9,687 nt of DNA, from the NCBI GenBank assembly GCA_001794205.1, contig MGJJ01000008.1, positions 1 through 9,687 on the forward strand, written 5' to 3'. Source of the stretch: Candidatus Yanofskybacteria bacterium RIFCSPHIGHO2_01_FULL_44_22. GTDB lineage: Bacteria > Patescibacteriota > Minisyncoccia > 2-02-FULL-40-12 > GWA2-44-9. Within the stretch, counting starts at the first letter, position 1. Each line of letters opens with the position of its first letter. Made by a program: the position numbers and the translations under genes. The notes beneath the pieces were generated by a model. That model was not told the DNA's origin and did no database searches. It worked only from the letters and a program-made list of their open reading frames with translations. This document shows, piece by piece, positions 1-6,410 of the stretch.

Positions 1-204
1 AAATTATTAAATGGTCCCGGAAAAGTGTGCCGGGAATTTAAAATAGATAAAAAATTAAACGCCGTTGATGTGTGCCGAAGCGGGGAATTATGGATTGAAG
101 ACGGGGGAGAGTGGCTGAAATCAAGCCAAATAAAAAAAGGAAAGCGCGTCGGGATTGATTATGCCGGGAAGTGGAAAAATCGACTCTGGCGGCTTTATGT
201 TTGA
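1..204 (+). CDS. DNA-3-methyladenine glycosylase (AAG/MPG family), C-terminal part
   Basis: This frame is open from the window edge to a TGA at 202-204 and gives the last 67 residues of a protein whose start lies outside. The fragment begins KLLNGPGKVCREFKI, matching the family's NGPxKLCxAxxI segment, and ends KRVGIDYAGKWKNRLWRLYV, matching the RVGxxxAGEWxxxPxRFY tail of AAG/MPG enzymes. The family removes alkylated purines such as 3-methyladenine and hypoxanthine by flipping the base into a pocket and cutting the glycosidic bond, the first step of base excision repair in the cytoplasm. The catalytic Glu and intercalating Tyr lie in the missing part and cannot be checked. The end looks natural, because family members normally stop just after this Phe/Leu-Tyr. 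A possible terminator and then argS follow. Assignment rests on the two conserved segments. Confidence 0.88.
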   Translation, partial: KLLNGPGKVCREFKIDKKLNAVDVCRSGELWIEDGGEWLKSSQIKKGKRVGIDYAGKWKNRLWRLYV

Positions 205-211
205 TTTTTCG

Positions 212-252
212 GACCGTTAATGTAAGCACTGGGTGATTTTACGGGTCTTTTT
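212..252 (+). terminator. Possible intrinsic terminator after the glycosylase gene
   Basis: GACCGT at 212-217 can pair with ACGGGTC at 241-247, leaving one bulged G, and five T follow at 248-252. The loop is long (about 23 nt), so the hairpin is not strong. It sits between the glycosylase stop and the argS promoter, where a terminator would be expected. Confidence 0.4.
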
Positions 253-270
253 AAATTCCGATTATTCGGC

Positions 271-276
271 TATCAT
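271..276 (+). promoter_or_regulatory. -10 box of argS, leaderless arrangement
   Basis: TATCAT ends nine bases before the argS ATG at 285, so standard spacing puts the transcription start near 283, two bases from the start codon. No Shine-Dalgarno motif is present. No good -35 hexamer is seen at 17 bp spacing; the region there is T-rich. Confidence 0.5.
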
Positions 277-284
277 TTAATGGA

Positions 285-1997
285 ATGAACAAACAATGGC
301 TGAAAGAAAAAATCGCGGCGGAATTTCCGGGAAACGATTTTGAAGTTTTGATTCCGCCAGCTCATAAATTGGGGGATTATTTCATTAATCTTGCTTTTGC
401 TTTGGCCAAGAAAGACCGCCGGGCTCCGGCGGAAATCGGCGGAGAAATAGCGGCCAAGCTTTCGGCCCTTAATGATTTTAAAAAAGTTTTTGAAAGAATA
501 GAATTCGCTTCGCCGGGCTTCGTTAATTTTTATTTAAGCAAAAATTTTTTAGTCAAATCGCTTAAAGATATTTATGGCGCAGGCAGTTCTTTCGGTTCGT
601 CAAACATGGGCGCGGGGCAGAAAATAATCATTGATTATTCCCAGCCGAATATCGCCAAACGAATGCATGTCGGCCATTTCAGAAGCACGATAATTGGCGA
701 TGCCTTGGCCAATATTTTTGAATTTTTGGGTTATGGTGTTATCCGCTGGAATTATTTGGGCGACTGGGGAACGCAATTCGGCAAGCTTATTGCGGCTTAC
801 AAAATGTGGGGAGATAAAAAAGCGGTGGAAGAAAAGCCGATAGAAACGCTGATGGCGCTTTATGTCAGATTTCACGACGAAATGAAGTCCAATCCCGAAC
901 TTGAAGACAAGGGAAGGCGGGAGTTTAAAAAACTTGAAGAAGGGGATGCGGAGAATAGAGGATTATGGGAATGGTTTAAAAACGAATCGCTCGAGGAGTT
1001 TGATAAAATATACAAGTTACTCGGGGTCAGATTTGACACCTTTGAGGGCGAGAGCTTTTTTGAAAAACAAATGAAGCCGCTTGTTGAAGAATTGACGGAA
1101 AAGAACATTGCCCGCGAAAGTCAGGGTTCCCAAATCATTTTGCTTGAAAAATACGGACTCCCGCCGGCGTTGATTCAAAAATCCGATGGAGCAAGCTTAT
1201 ATATCACCCGCGATATTGCCAGTCTCCGGTATCGCATCGCAAAATATAATCCCGCCAAGATTATTTATGTTGTCGGCAACGAGCAATCGCTGCACTTTCA
1301 GCAATTGTTTGCCATTGCCGACATTCTCGGAATAAAAGATACCGAACTGCATCATGTAAAATTCGGTTTAGTGCTCGGCGGGGAAGGGAAAAAGCTTGCC
1401 ACCCGCGAAGGGAGAGTTATTTTACTGGAAGAAGTTGTTAAAAAGGTTGTTGACCTGGCGGCCGAAGTGGTGAAAGAGAAAAATCCTGAACTTTCCGAAC
1501 AAGAGAGGAAAAAAATAGCCGAAGCCGTAGGAATAGGCGCTTTGAAGTATAACGACCTGCATGAAAACCGCCATTCTGATATTATTTTTGATTGGGACAG
1601 AATGCTGAATATTTCCGGAGACAGCGGACCCTATCTCCAATACACTTATGCGCGATTGAATAATATCAAACGCAAGGCCGGTTGGTTCGCCGGCTGGATG
1701 ATTCGAAAGAGCGACGGCAAAGAACTCGAAACGGAACAAGATTTTTTGCTTATCAGAAAGATTTTAAATTTTCCCGACATCGTTTCGGAAAGCGCCCAAA
1801 TGCTTTTACCCAATATTCTCGCTCTTTATCTTTATGAATTGGCCAATCTGGCCAACACCTATTACAATTCCACGCCAATTTTGAAAGACAAAAATAAAAA
1901 TCGCCGCAAGGCGCGGCTGATGCTAATCGGCGTAGCGGCGAATGTTTTAAGAAGCGGTCTCAACCTCCTAGGTATCCAATCTCCCAACCGGATATAA
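285..1997 (+). CDS. argS: Arginyl-tRNA synthetase
   Basis: This class I aminoacyl-tRNA synthetase charges tRNA-Arg with arginine using ATP. The 570-residue product has the usual family length. An N-terminal tRNA-binding region is followed by the HIGH-type signature HVGH at residues 128-131 within PNIAKRMHVGHFRST. GDWGTQFGKL at 159-168 is the typical ArgRS continuation. The KMSKS position reads KLATREG (370-376), equivalent to the KMSTRKG form common in ArgRS. The anticodon-binding DALR domain begins near SGPYLQYTYAR (447-457), and the C-terminus LLGIQSPNRI matches the usual LLGIxxPERM end, so the protein is complete. The ATG at 285 lies just after a -10 box with no Shine-Dalgarno sequence, suggesting a leaderless mRNA; another ATG at 280 stops after one more codon. 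The TAA stop lies at the first bases of a 21-bp palindrome. Convergent with the 2042-2461 gene. Confidence 0.97.
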   Translation: MNKQWLKEKIAAEFPGNDFEVLIPPAHKLGDYFINLAFALAKKDRRAPAEIGGEIAAKLSALNDFKKVFERIEFASPGFVNFYLSKNFLVKSLKDIYGAGSSFGSSNMGAGQKIIIDYSQPNIAKRMHVGHFRSTIIGDALANIFEFLGYGVIRWNYLGDWGTQFGKLIAAYKMWGDKKAVEEKPIETLMALYVRFHDEMKSNPELEDKGRREFKKLEEGDAENRGLWEWFKNESLEEFDKIYKLLGVRFDTFEGESFFEKQMKPLVEELTEKNIARESQGSQIILLEKYGLPPALIQKSDGASLYITRDIASLRYRIAKYNPAKIIYVVGNEQSLHFQQLFAIADILGIKDTELHHVKFGLVLGGEGKKLATREGRVILLEEVVKKVVDLAAEVVKEKNPELSEQERKKIAEAVGIGALKYNDLHENRHSDIIFDWDRMLNISGDSGPYLQYTYARLNNIKRKAGWFAGWMIRKSDGKELETEQDFLLIRKILNFPDIVSESAQMLLPNILALYLYELANLANTYYNSTPILKDKNKNRRKARLMLIGVAANVLRSGLNLLGIQSPNRI

Positions 1998-2025
1998 CGA
2001 TGTCGAACATCGTTATAGGATTTTT
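1993..2025 (+). terminator. Palindrome and T-tract after argS, likely intrinsic terminator
   Basis: TATAACGATGT (1993-2003) pairs perfectly with ACATCGTTATA (2007-2017) around a CGA loop, and an ATTTTT tract follows at 2020-2025. The TAA of argS (1995-1997) is part of the left arm. The stem is AT-rich and two G separate it from the T-run, so strength is uncertain, but position between convergent genes fits a terminator. Confidence 0.5.
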
Positions 2026-2063
2026 GTGGATAACCTGTGGACTAACGATGTTCGACATCGTTA
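1995..2063. repeat. Pair of 21-bp palindromic repeats between convergent genes
   Basis: Copy one (1995-2015) and copy two (2043-2063) both have arms TAACGATGT and ACATCGTTA and differ only in the three-base centre (CGA against TCG), which makes them exact reverse complements of each other. They are separated by 27 bp. Copy one contains the argS stop codon. Copy two, read on the minus strand, encodes the last six residues NDVEHR and the TAG stop of the neighbouring gene. The arrangement resembles a small mobile or dispersed intergenic palindrome (REP-like), but only these copies are visible here. Confidence 0.75.
2025..2045 (-). other. DnaA-box-like motif with a degenerate second copy
   Basis: On the minus strand, TTATCCACA (2033-2025) is identical to the consensus DnaA box. 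Just beside it is TTAGTCCACA (2045-2036), a one-base-longer imperfect copy. The tandem spacing resembles paired DnaA boxes at some origins. The flanking genes are not typical oriC neighbours and no AT-rich unwinding region is evident, so this may be a titration or regulatory site or chance. Confidence 0.3.
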
Positions 2064-2461
2064 GAGGAGCGGTTTTTAAGAAAAACAAACGAAAATAACG
2101 CGGCGCCGGATAAATCCATAAATAAGTCATTTATGGTATCGGCAAGGTCGCCGATGAAGTATGTCCGTATTTGGAGCCAATTATAAATCGGCTCAATCAG
2201 AACTTGAGACGCAATAAATTCCGCCAATTCCCACAATACCCCGATTAACATAACCGCGCCGGCCAAGACAACGGCGTTTTTGAATTTTGACTTGCCCGGG
2301 AAGTATTCTTTAAGAAAAGCGGCCATAAACATAGCCGTGAACAATCCGCCGGCAAAATGAGCGCTTCGGTCAAACCAGACGGTCTGTGAATCAAACCGGA
2401 AATACAAACCCGCCAAATTGGCGAAAAAAATAATTGTCAGAAAAACAACCGCTTTTTTCAT
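2042..2461 (-). CDS. Small integral membrane protein resembling YjdF/DUF2238
   Basis: The 139-residue product has about four hydrophobic helices (approximately residues 4-22, 33-50, 63-84 and 110-128). Charged residues lie at fixed positions in or beside them: WFDRSAHFAGG (29-39), WELAEF (77-82) and GDLADTINDLFMD (104-116). This pattern of D-x-x-x-H, E-x-x-E and GD-x-x-D-x-x-x-D resembles the DUF2238/YjdF membrane family, whose function is not established; the polar residues could bind metal or lipid. The last residues SNDVEHR come from the palindromic repeat at 2043-2063, so the natural C-terminus may have been altered. The ATG at 2461 follows a TAAAAT -10 box with no Shine-Dalgarno sequence. 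The gene converges on argS and overlaps no other gene. Membrane location is clear; the family assignment is tentative. Confidence 0.72.
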   Translation of the reverse strand: MKKAVVFLTIIFFANLAGLYFRFDSQTVWFDRSAHFAGGLFTAMFMAAFLKEYFPGKSKFKNAVVLAGAVMLIGVLWELAEFIASQVLIEPIYNWLQIRTYFIGDLADTINDLFMDLSGAALFSFVFLKNRSSNDVEHR

Positions 2462-2468
2462 GCATTTA

Positions 2469-2474
2469 ATTTTA
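2469..2474 (-). promoter_or_regulatory. -10 box of the minus-strand membrane protein gene
   Basis: TAAAAT on the minus strand ends eight bases before the ATG at 2461. Standard spacing puts the transcription start at 2462, one base before the start codon, so the transcript is probably leaderless. No clear -35 hexamer. Confidence 0.5.
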
Positions 2475-2484
2475 ACGGATTGTT

Positions 2485-2634
2485 TTAAAAATTAAAACCC
2501 CGTAATACGGGGCAAGGCGATGGGTTAGGCCGCCGACGGGGGGATGACGTATTTTTTGTAAAATTCATAAACGGCTTGGCGCGGGGCCTGCCGGCTCCCT
2601 TTTTCCCCGATAAGCCGATAACAAGTTTTGGCAT
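2485..2634 (-). pseudogene. Remnant of a P-loop nucleotide kinase/ATPase gene
   Basis: An ATG at 2634 has a strong Shine-Dalgarno GGAGG six bases upstream (2645-2641). It opens a 49-codon frame beginning MPKLVIGLSGKKGAG, which is the typical N-terminus of small P-loop kinases such as (d)NMP kinases (beta strand then GxxGxGK). The Lys that should follow GAG is Arg and the rest of this frame is proline- and arginine-rich. A different frame (-1 relative to the first) across the same bases reads LIGEKGSRQ and continues QAVYEFYKKYVIPPSAA to a TAA at 2527-2525, which is more protein-like and has local codon use. One base gained or lost would join the two. The first frame ends inside the terminator. 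I read this as a frameshifted, severely truncated kinase gene; a short functional peptide or programmed frameshift is less likely. Confidence 0.45.
2487..2512 (-). terminator. Intrinsic terminator, minus strand
   Basis: CCCCGTATTACGGGG on the minus strand (2512-2498) is a GC-rich hairpin and is followed by TTTTAATTTTT (2497-2487). It lies downstream of the P-loop remnant and just upstream of the next minus-strand promoter, so it should end any transcript of the remnant. Confidence 0.7.
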
Positions 2635-2699
2635 CGCGCTCCTCCGAGTGTTTTTGTTTGTTGTTTGTACTGTTTCTTGTTTGCTCTCTTAAAAATCGT

Positions 2700-2728
2700 T
2701 TGTCAATTAAAGCAGATTATTGTACAAT
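2700..2728 (+). promoter_or_regulatory. ileS promoter
   Basis: TTGTCA (2700-2705), a 17-bp spacer and TACAAT (2723-2728) form a good housekeeping-type promoter. The predicted start near 2735 is three bases before the ileS ATG, so the mRNA would be nearly leaderless, and no T-box or other leader can lie between promoter and gene. The -10 is inside ATTGTACAAT, a palindrome that also offers a -10 on the other strand. Confidence 0.7.
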
Positions 2729-2737
2729 CGTCTTTAA

Positions 2738-5700
2738 ATGGCTGATTTTAATTTTGCCAAAATAGAGGAAAAAATTCTTAATTTCTGGAAGGAAAGAGAT
2801 ATTTTTAAAAAATCTCTGGAAGCTCGTCGGAAGGCGAAGCGTTTTGTTTTTTGGGAAGGACCGCCCACGGCCAACGGCCATCCGCACATGGGCCATTTTG
2901 AGGGGCGCGTGTTCAAAGACCTCTTTTGCCGATACAAAACCATGCGCGGTTTTTTTGTTTTGCGAAAAGCCGGCTGGGACACGCACGGTTTGCCGGTTGA
3001 AATAGAAGTGGAAAAAGAACTCGGTTTTAAGAATAAAAAGGACATAGAAGAATATGGAATAGCAAAATTTAACCGCAAGTGCCGCGAAAATATCTGGAAA
3101 TACAAAGCAGAGTGGGAAGAAATGACCCAAAAAATGGGATTTTGGCTGGACCTCGGCAATCCTTACATTACTTATGAAACAAAATACATGGAATCGGTTT
3201 GGCAAATTCTCAAAACGATTTGGGACAAAAAACTTTTGTATCCGGCCCATAAAGTTGTCCATTTTTGCACCAGATGCGGCACGCCTCTTGCGGCTCACGA
3301 AGTCGCGCAGGGATACAGACGAACAACCGACAGATCGGTGTTCGTCAAGTTTAAAGTGAAAAGTGAAAAGTTTAAAGGCGCGTATATCTTGGCCTGGACA
3401 ACCACGCCGTGGACTTTGCCGGGTAATGTTGCTTTGGCTGTCGGGAATGATATTAATTATGTTTTGGTTGAATGGAATGAAGAAAAATTTATTTTGGCAA
3501 AAGATTTAATTGAAAAGGTTTTTAGTCAAAATTCAAAATTTAAAGTTCAAAATTCGTTTAAGGGTTCCGACCTTATCGGTCTGAAATACGAACCGCTTTT
3601 TGACATTCCGCAATTAAAGTCAGAGACATCATACAAAATTTATGCGGCGGATTTTGTTTCCACCGAAGAAGGAACAGGCGTGGTTCATACGGCGGTGATG
3701 TACGGCGAAGATGATTACAACTTAGGAACTAAGCTGGGTTTGCTTAAGGTGCATACCGTGGACGAAACTGGTAAATTTAATTCCGCGGCGGGTAAGGAGC
3801 TTGAGGGTTTATACGTAAAGAGCAATGCCACCGAAGAAAAGATTATAAAAAGTTTGGAAGAAAAGGGACTGCTTTTAAAAATCGAGGCTTACGAACATGA
3901 CTACCCTTTTTGCTGGAGATGCGGCACGCCCCTGATTTACTACGCCAAGGATTCGTGGTTTATAAAAATTTCAGCGGTCAAAGACGAACTCTTAAAAAAC
4001 AACGAAAAAATAAACTGGTTTCCGGGTCATATCAAAGAAGGCCGGTTCGGCCAGTGGCTGAAAGAGGGAAAAGATTGGGCGCTTTCCCGGGAACGTTATT
4101 GGGGTACGCCTCTGCCGGTTTGGAAATGCGAAAAATGCGGCCGGTATGAGATTGTCGGTTCGGTGAAAGATTTGGAGAAAAAAGCGCTTGGTTCCGGCAA
4201 TACTTATTTAATTTTGCGCCACGGGCTGACCGCCAGGAGAGAGGGGGAGGGAAAAAATATCGTCGCCTCCATTTTAGAAAAAGACAACTATCCGCTTTTG
4301 CCGGAGGGCCGGGCCCAAATAGAAAAAATTGCGGCGGTACTCGAACAAGCCGGCGGAGCGGATGAAATTTATGCCTCACCTTTTTTAAGAACCAAGGAAA
4401 CCGCTGAAATTGTCGGAAAAATTCTGCACAAAACGGTAAAAATCGACATCCGGCTGGCGGAATTCAAACACGGTCCGGCCTGCGAGGGCAAGGAGCATGT
4501 TTTGTGTCCGGCAAGAGAAACTCGAAGGCAGAACCTGGACGAAAAGGACCCGGGCGGCGAAAGCCGCAATGATGTCCGGGAAAGGGTCGTTGATTTTATG
4601 AACGAGATGGAATCCCGCCATCAAAAAAAGAAAATATTGATTGTCAGCCATGGCGACCCTCTTTGGCTTTTGGGCGCGACGGCCGGCGGTTGGAAGGGAG
4701 ACGAAATTTTAAAAGACAAAGCGGACCCGGCCCATTGGTATCCCCGGCTGGCCGAGCTCAAAGAAATACCGTGGAAAAAAATTCCGAGAGACGGCTTGGG
4801 CGAGCTTGATTTACATCGTCCGTTTGCAGACGGGATTGTTCTGAAATGTTCAAATTGCAAAGCCAAAATGAAAAAAATACCGGACCTGATTGACGCTTGG
4901 TTTGATTCCGGAGCGATGCCTTACGCCCAATGGCACTGGCCGTTTGAAAATAAAAAACTTTTTAAAGAGCAATTTCCGGCCGATTTCATCGTTGAAGGCG
5001 TTGACCAGACGCGTGGCTGGTTCTATACGCTGTTGGCGATATCTACTCTGCTCGGCAACGGCGCCCCTTATAAAACCGTGATGTCTTTGGGACATGTGCT
5101 GGACGAAAAAGGACAGAAACTTTCCAAATCAAAAGGAAATTATGTTTTGCCGAGAGACTTGATGGACAAATACGGCGCAGACGCCGCCCGCTGGTATTTT
5201 TATACGGTAAACTCGCCGGGCGACTCCAAGTTATTTGCCGAGAAAGAACTTCGGGCGCAACTGACAGGGCCTCTTTCCACGTTGCAAAATTGTCTGAAGT
5301 TTTATGAATTGTACGCCGACGTCAATTATCAATTATCAATTATCAATTATCAATTATCGGTTTTGGACAAGTGGCTGTTGTCAAAATTAAACGGCTTAAT
5401 TTTGGAAGTTGGCGGAAAATTAGACCGGTATGACGTAACGACCGCTGCCCGGGCGATTGAAAAATTCGTCGCAGAAGATTTTTCCAATTGGTGGCTGCGC
5501 CGTTCCCGCAAAAGAAAAGAATCGTTGCCTCTGCTCCGGGCGGCGCTTTTGGAAATTGCCAAACTTTGCGCGCCGTTTATTCCGTTTACCGCTGAAGAGG
5601 TGCACATGAGGTTGCATGCCGGCACCGCGGTCGGAACAGAAAGCATTCATTTGCACGATTGGCCGAAGGCGAATAAAAAATTAATAAATTTGAAATTGGA

Positions 5701-6199
5701 AGAAGAAATGAGCGGGGTTAGAGATGTTGTTGCCGCCGGACTTGCTGTGAGAAAAGAAAAACAAATCAGAGTTCGCCAGCCCCTTCGGGCGGTTAAAATA
5801 AACAAGGCCAAAAAATTCGGCTCCGGCCTGGAAGATTTGATAAAAGAAGAATTAAACGTGAAAAAAGTTTTATACGACGCCAAGCAGAAAGAAGCGGTTT
5901 TGCTGGATTTGGAACTTGACCAGGCGCTTCGCGCCGAGGGTTATGCCAGAGAAATGATGCGCCAGATACAAGACATGAGAAAAGAGGCAAAATACAAATT
6001 AAACCAAAGGGTTTTTGTTCAGTGGCACAGCGATGACGCTGAATTGTCGGCGGCTATCAACGAGTGGGCGGAAAATATTAAAACCGAAACTCTGTTGCGC
6101 GAGTTTGCCAATGGTCCACGCGATACAAAGAACCACGATATTCAAAAAGAAACCGACCTCGCCCCCGGCAAAAAGATTTGGATTGGGATTGGGAAATAA
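2738..6199 (+). CDS. ileS: Isoleucyl-tRNA synthetase with an inserted histidine-phosphatase domain
   Basis: This cytoplasmic class I synthetase charges tRNA-Ile and removes misactivated valine. The HIGH-type motif HMGH is at residues 50-53 and KLSKS at 794-798. The CP1 editing domain shows TTTPWTLPGN (221-230) and TGVVHTAVMYGEDDY (313-327). Four CxxC pairs (177/180, 392/395, 464/467, 704/707) suggest metal-binding knuckles. The catalytic core resumes at LIDAWFDSGAMPYAQ (717-731); an anticodon-binding region follows and the C-terminus is of the eukaryote-like IleS2 kind. At 1153 residues it is longer than expected because about 200 residues (roughly 488-690) form a histidine phosphatase domain placed between RYWGTPLPVW (453-462) and the DLHRP segment (691-695). 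Three short heptamer-repeat tracts also lie in the gene. The frame is uninterrupted. The start fits the family N-terminus and directly follows its promoter. Confidence 0.96.
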   Translation: MADFNFAKIEEKILNFWKERDIFKKSLEARRKAKRFVFWEGPPTANGHPHMGHFEGRVFKDLFCRYKTMRGFFVLRKAGWDTHGLPVEIEVEKELGFKNKKDIEEYGIAKFNRKCRENIWKYKAEWEEMTQKMGFWLDLGNPYITYETKYMESVWQILKTIWDKKLLYPAHKVVHFCTRCGTPLAAHEVAQGYRRTTDRSVFVKFKVKSEKFKGAYILAWTTTPWTLPGNVALAVGNDINYVLVEWNEEKFILAKDLIEKVFSQNSKFKVQNSFKGSDLIGLKYEPLFDIPQLKSETSYKIYAADFVSTEEGTGVVHTAVMYGEDDYNLGTKLGLLKVHTVDETGKFNSAAGKELEGLYVKSNATEEKIIKSLEEKGLLLKIEAYEHDYPFCWRCGTPLIYYAKDSWFIKISAVKDELLKNNEKINWFPGHIKEGRFGQWLKEGKDWALSRERYWGTPLPVWKCEKCGRYEIVGSVKDLEKKALGSGNTYLILRHGLTARREGEGKNIVASILEKDNYPLLPEGRAQIEKIAAVLEQAGGADEIYASPFLRTKETAEIVGKILHKTVKIDIRLAEFKHGPACEGKEHVLCPARETRRQNLDEKDPGGESRNDVRERVVDFMNEMESRHQKKKILIVSHGDPLWLLGATAGGWKGDEILKDKADPAHWYPRLAELKEIPWKKIPRDGLGELDLHRPFADGIVLKCSNCKAKMKKIPDLIDAWFDSGAMPYAQWHWPFENKKLFKEQFPADFIVEGVDQTRGWFYTLLAISTLLGNGAPYKTVMSLGHVLDEKGQKLSKSKGNYVLPRDLMDKYGADAARWYFYTVNSPGDSKLFAEKELRAQLTGPLSTLQNCLKFYELYADVNYQLSIINYQLSVLDKWLLSKLNGLILEVGGKLDRYDVTTAARAIEKFVAEDFSNWWLRRSRKRKESLPLLRAALLEIAKLCAPFIPFTAEEVHMRLHAGTAVGTESIHLHDWPKANKKLINLKLEEEMSGVRDVVAAGLAVRKEKQIRVRQPLRAVKINKAKKFGSGLEDLIKEELNVKKVLYDAKQKEAVLLDLELDQALRAEGYAREMMRQIQDMRKEAKYKLNQRVFVQWHSDDAELSAAINEWAENIKTETLLREFANGPRDTKNHDIQKETDLAPGKKIWIGIGK
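3346..3373 (+). repeat. Heptamer repeat tract in ileS, site 1
   Basis: Four heptamers in a row read CAAGTTT, AAAGTGA, AAAGTGA, AAAGTTT. They encode KFKVKSEKF in a peripheral part of the N-terminal half of IleRS just before AYILAW. The tract is in frame and low in complexity. Confidence 0.6.
3527..3554 (+). repeat. Heptamer repeat tract in ileS, site 2
   Basis: Four heptamers read CAAAATT, CAAAATT, TAAAGTT, CAAAATT, encoding QNSKFKVQNS within the CP1 editing region, in frame. The 28-bp length is not a multiple of three. Confidence 0.65.
4199..4807 (+). other. Histidine phosphatase (PGAM-like) domain inside IleRS
   Basis: Residues about 488-690 of the ileS product match the histidine phosphatase superfamily. 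LILRHGLT (491-498) carries the nucleophilic His495, ASPFLRTKETAEIV (546-559) the phosphate-binding Arg551, and LAEFKHGPACEG (573-584) the likely acid Glu575. GESRNDVRERV (607-617) is the usual GES-R helix and IVSHGDPLWLL (635-645) has the second catalytic His638. All expected catalytic residues are present, so it is probably active. The bounding IleRS segments are intact, so it behaves as an insertion in a peripheral loop next to two CxxC knuckles. Substrate unknown. Confidence 0.9.
5323..5357 (+). repeat. Five exact CAATTAT heptamers in ileS, site 3
   Basis: CAATTAT is repeated five times without a mismatch. Because three heptamers make seven codons, the protein shows the period NYQLSII, giving NYQLSIINYQLS at residues 863-874 between the catalytic core and the anticodon-binding domain. 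Loss or gain of one unit would shift the frame. Confidence 0.85.
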
Positions 6200-6284
6200 C
6201 CGCTTGGAGCGGAATGGCTATTTCGGGCACGGCGTAAATTTTTCAAATCATCGAAGTTCAACCTCGGTGGTGACCTTTCCTCTT

Positions 6285-6410
6285 TTTTAGGACTCAATAA
6301 AACCAATATCTCACTAAAATTTCTAATCGGCCTGTTTTACGATATTCGTGTGTTGCCTGAAAATCAGTGGTGTCTGAAAGACTAAATACTGGCTTTATTG
6401 AGCCCTAAAA
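6285..6410. repeat. Imperfect inverted-repeat element (MITE-like or structured RNA)
   Basis: The left end 6285-6309 (TTTTAGGACTCAATAAAACC and onward) is complementary to the right end 6386-6410 over 25 positions with three exceptions. All three are A opposite C in plus-strand RNA; on the minus strand they become G-U wobbles, so a minus-strand transcript could form an unbroken 25-bp stem. About 76 bases lie between the arms. This could be a miniature inverted-repeat transposable element, a decayed insertion sequence end pair or the footprint of a structured RNA. No transposase is visible. Confidence 0.6.

Noticed and set aside
38..229. Minus-strand 63-codon frame at the left edge
   Set aside because: It is antisense to the glycosylase fragment, whose plus frame matches a known family.
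2025..2045. The DnaA-box pair as the chromosome origin oriC
   Set aside because: There is no dnaA, dnaN or rpmH nearby, no cluster of several boxes and no adjacent AT-rich unwinding tract; kept only as a motif.
2462..2737. T-box riboswitch controlling ileS
   Set aside because: The ileS promoter lies within 40 bases of the start codon, leaving no room for a leader; no T-box sequence motif is seen.
2717..3298. Minus-strand 193-codon frame opposite the start of ileS
   Set aside because: It lies antisense to a strongly conserved synthetase region, and a second minus frame is open over the same bases, as expected for shadow frames.
6015..6290. Plus-strand 91-codon frame overlapping the end of ileS
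   Set aside because: About two thirds of it is a shifted-frame shadow of ileS, with no promoter or ribosome binding site.
6200..6385. A 61-codon open stretch in frame after the ileS stop, reading KFNLGGDLSSFLG and ending QWCLKD
   Set aside because: It has no start codon or ribosome binding site, crosses the left arm of the inverted repeat, resembles no family I recognise, and an open run of this length can occur by chance.
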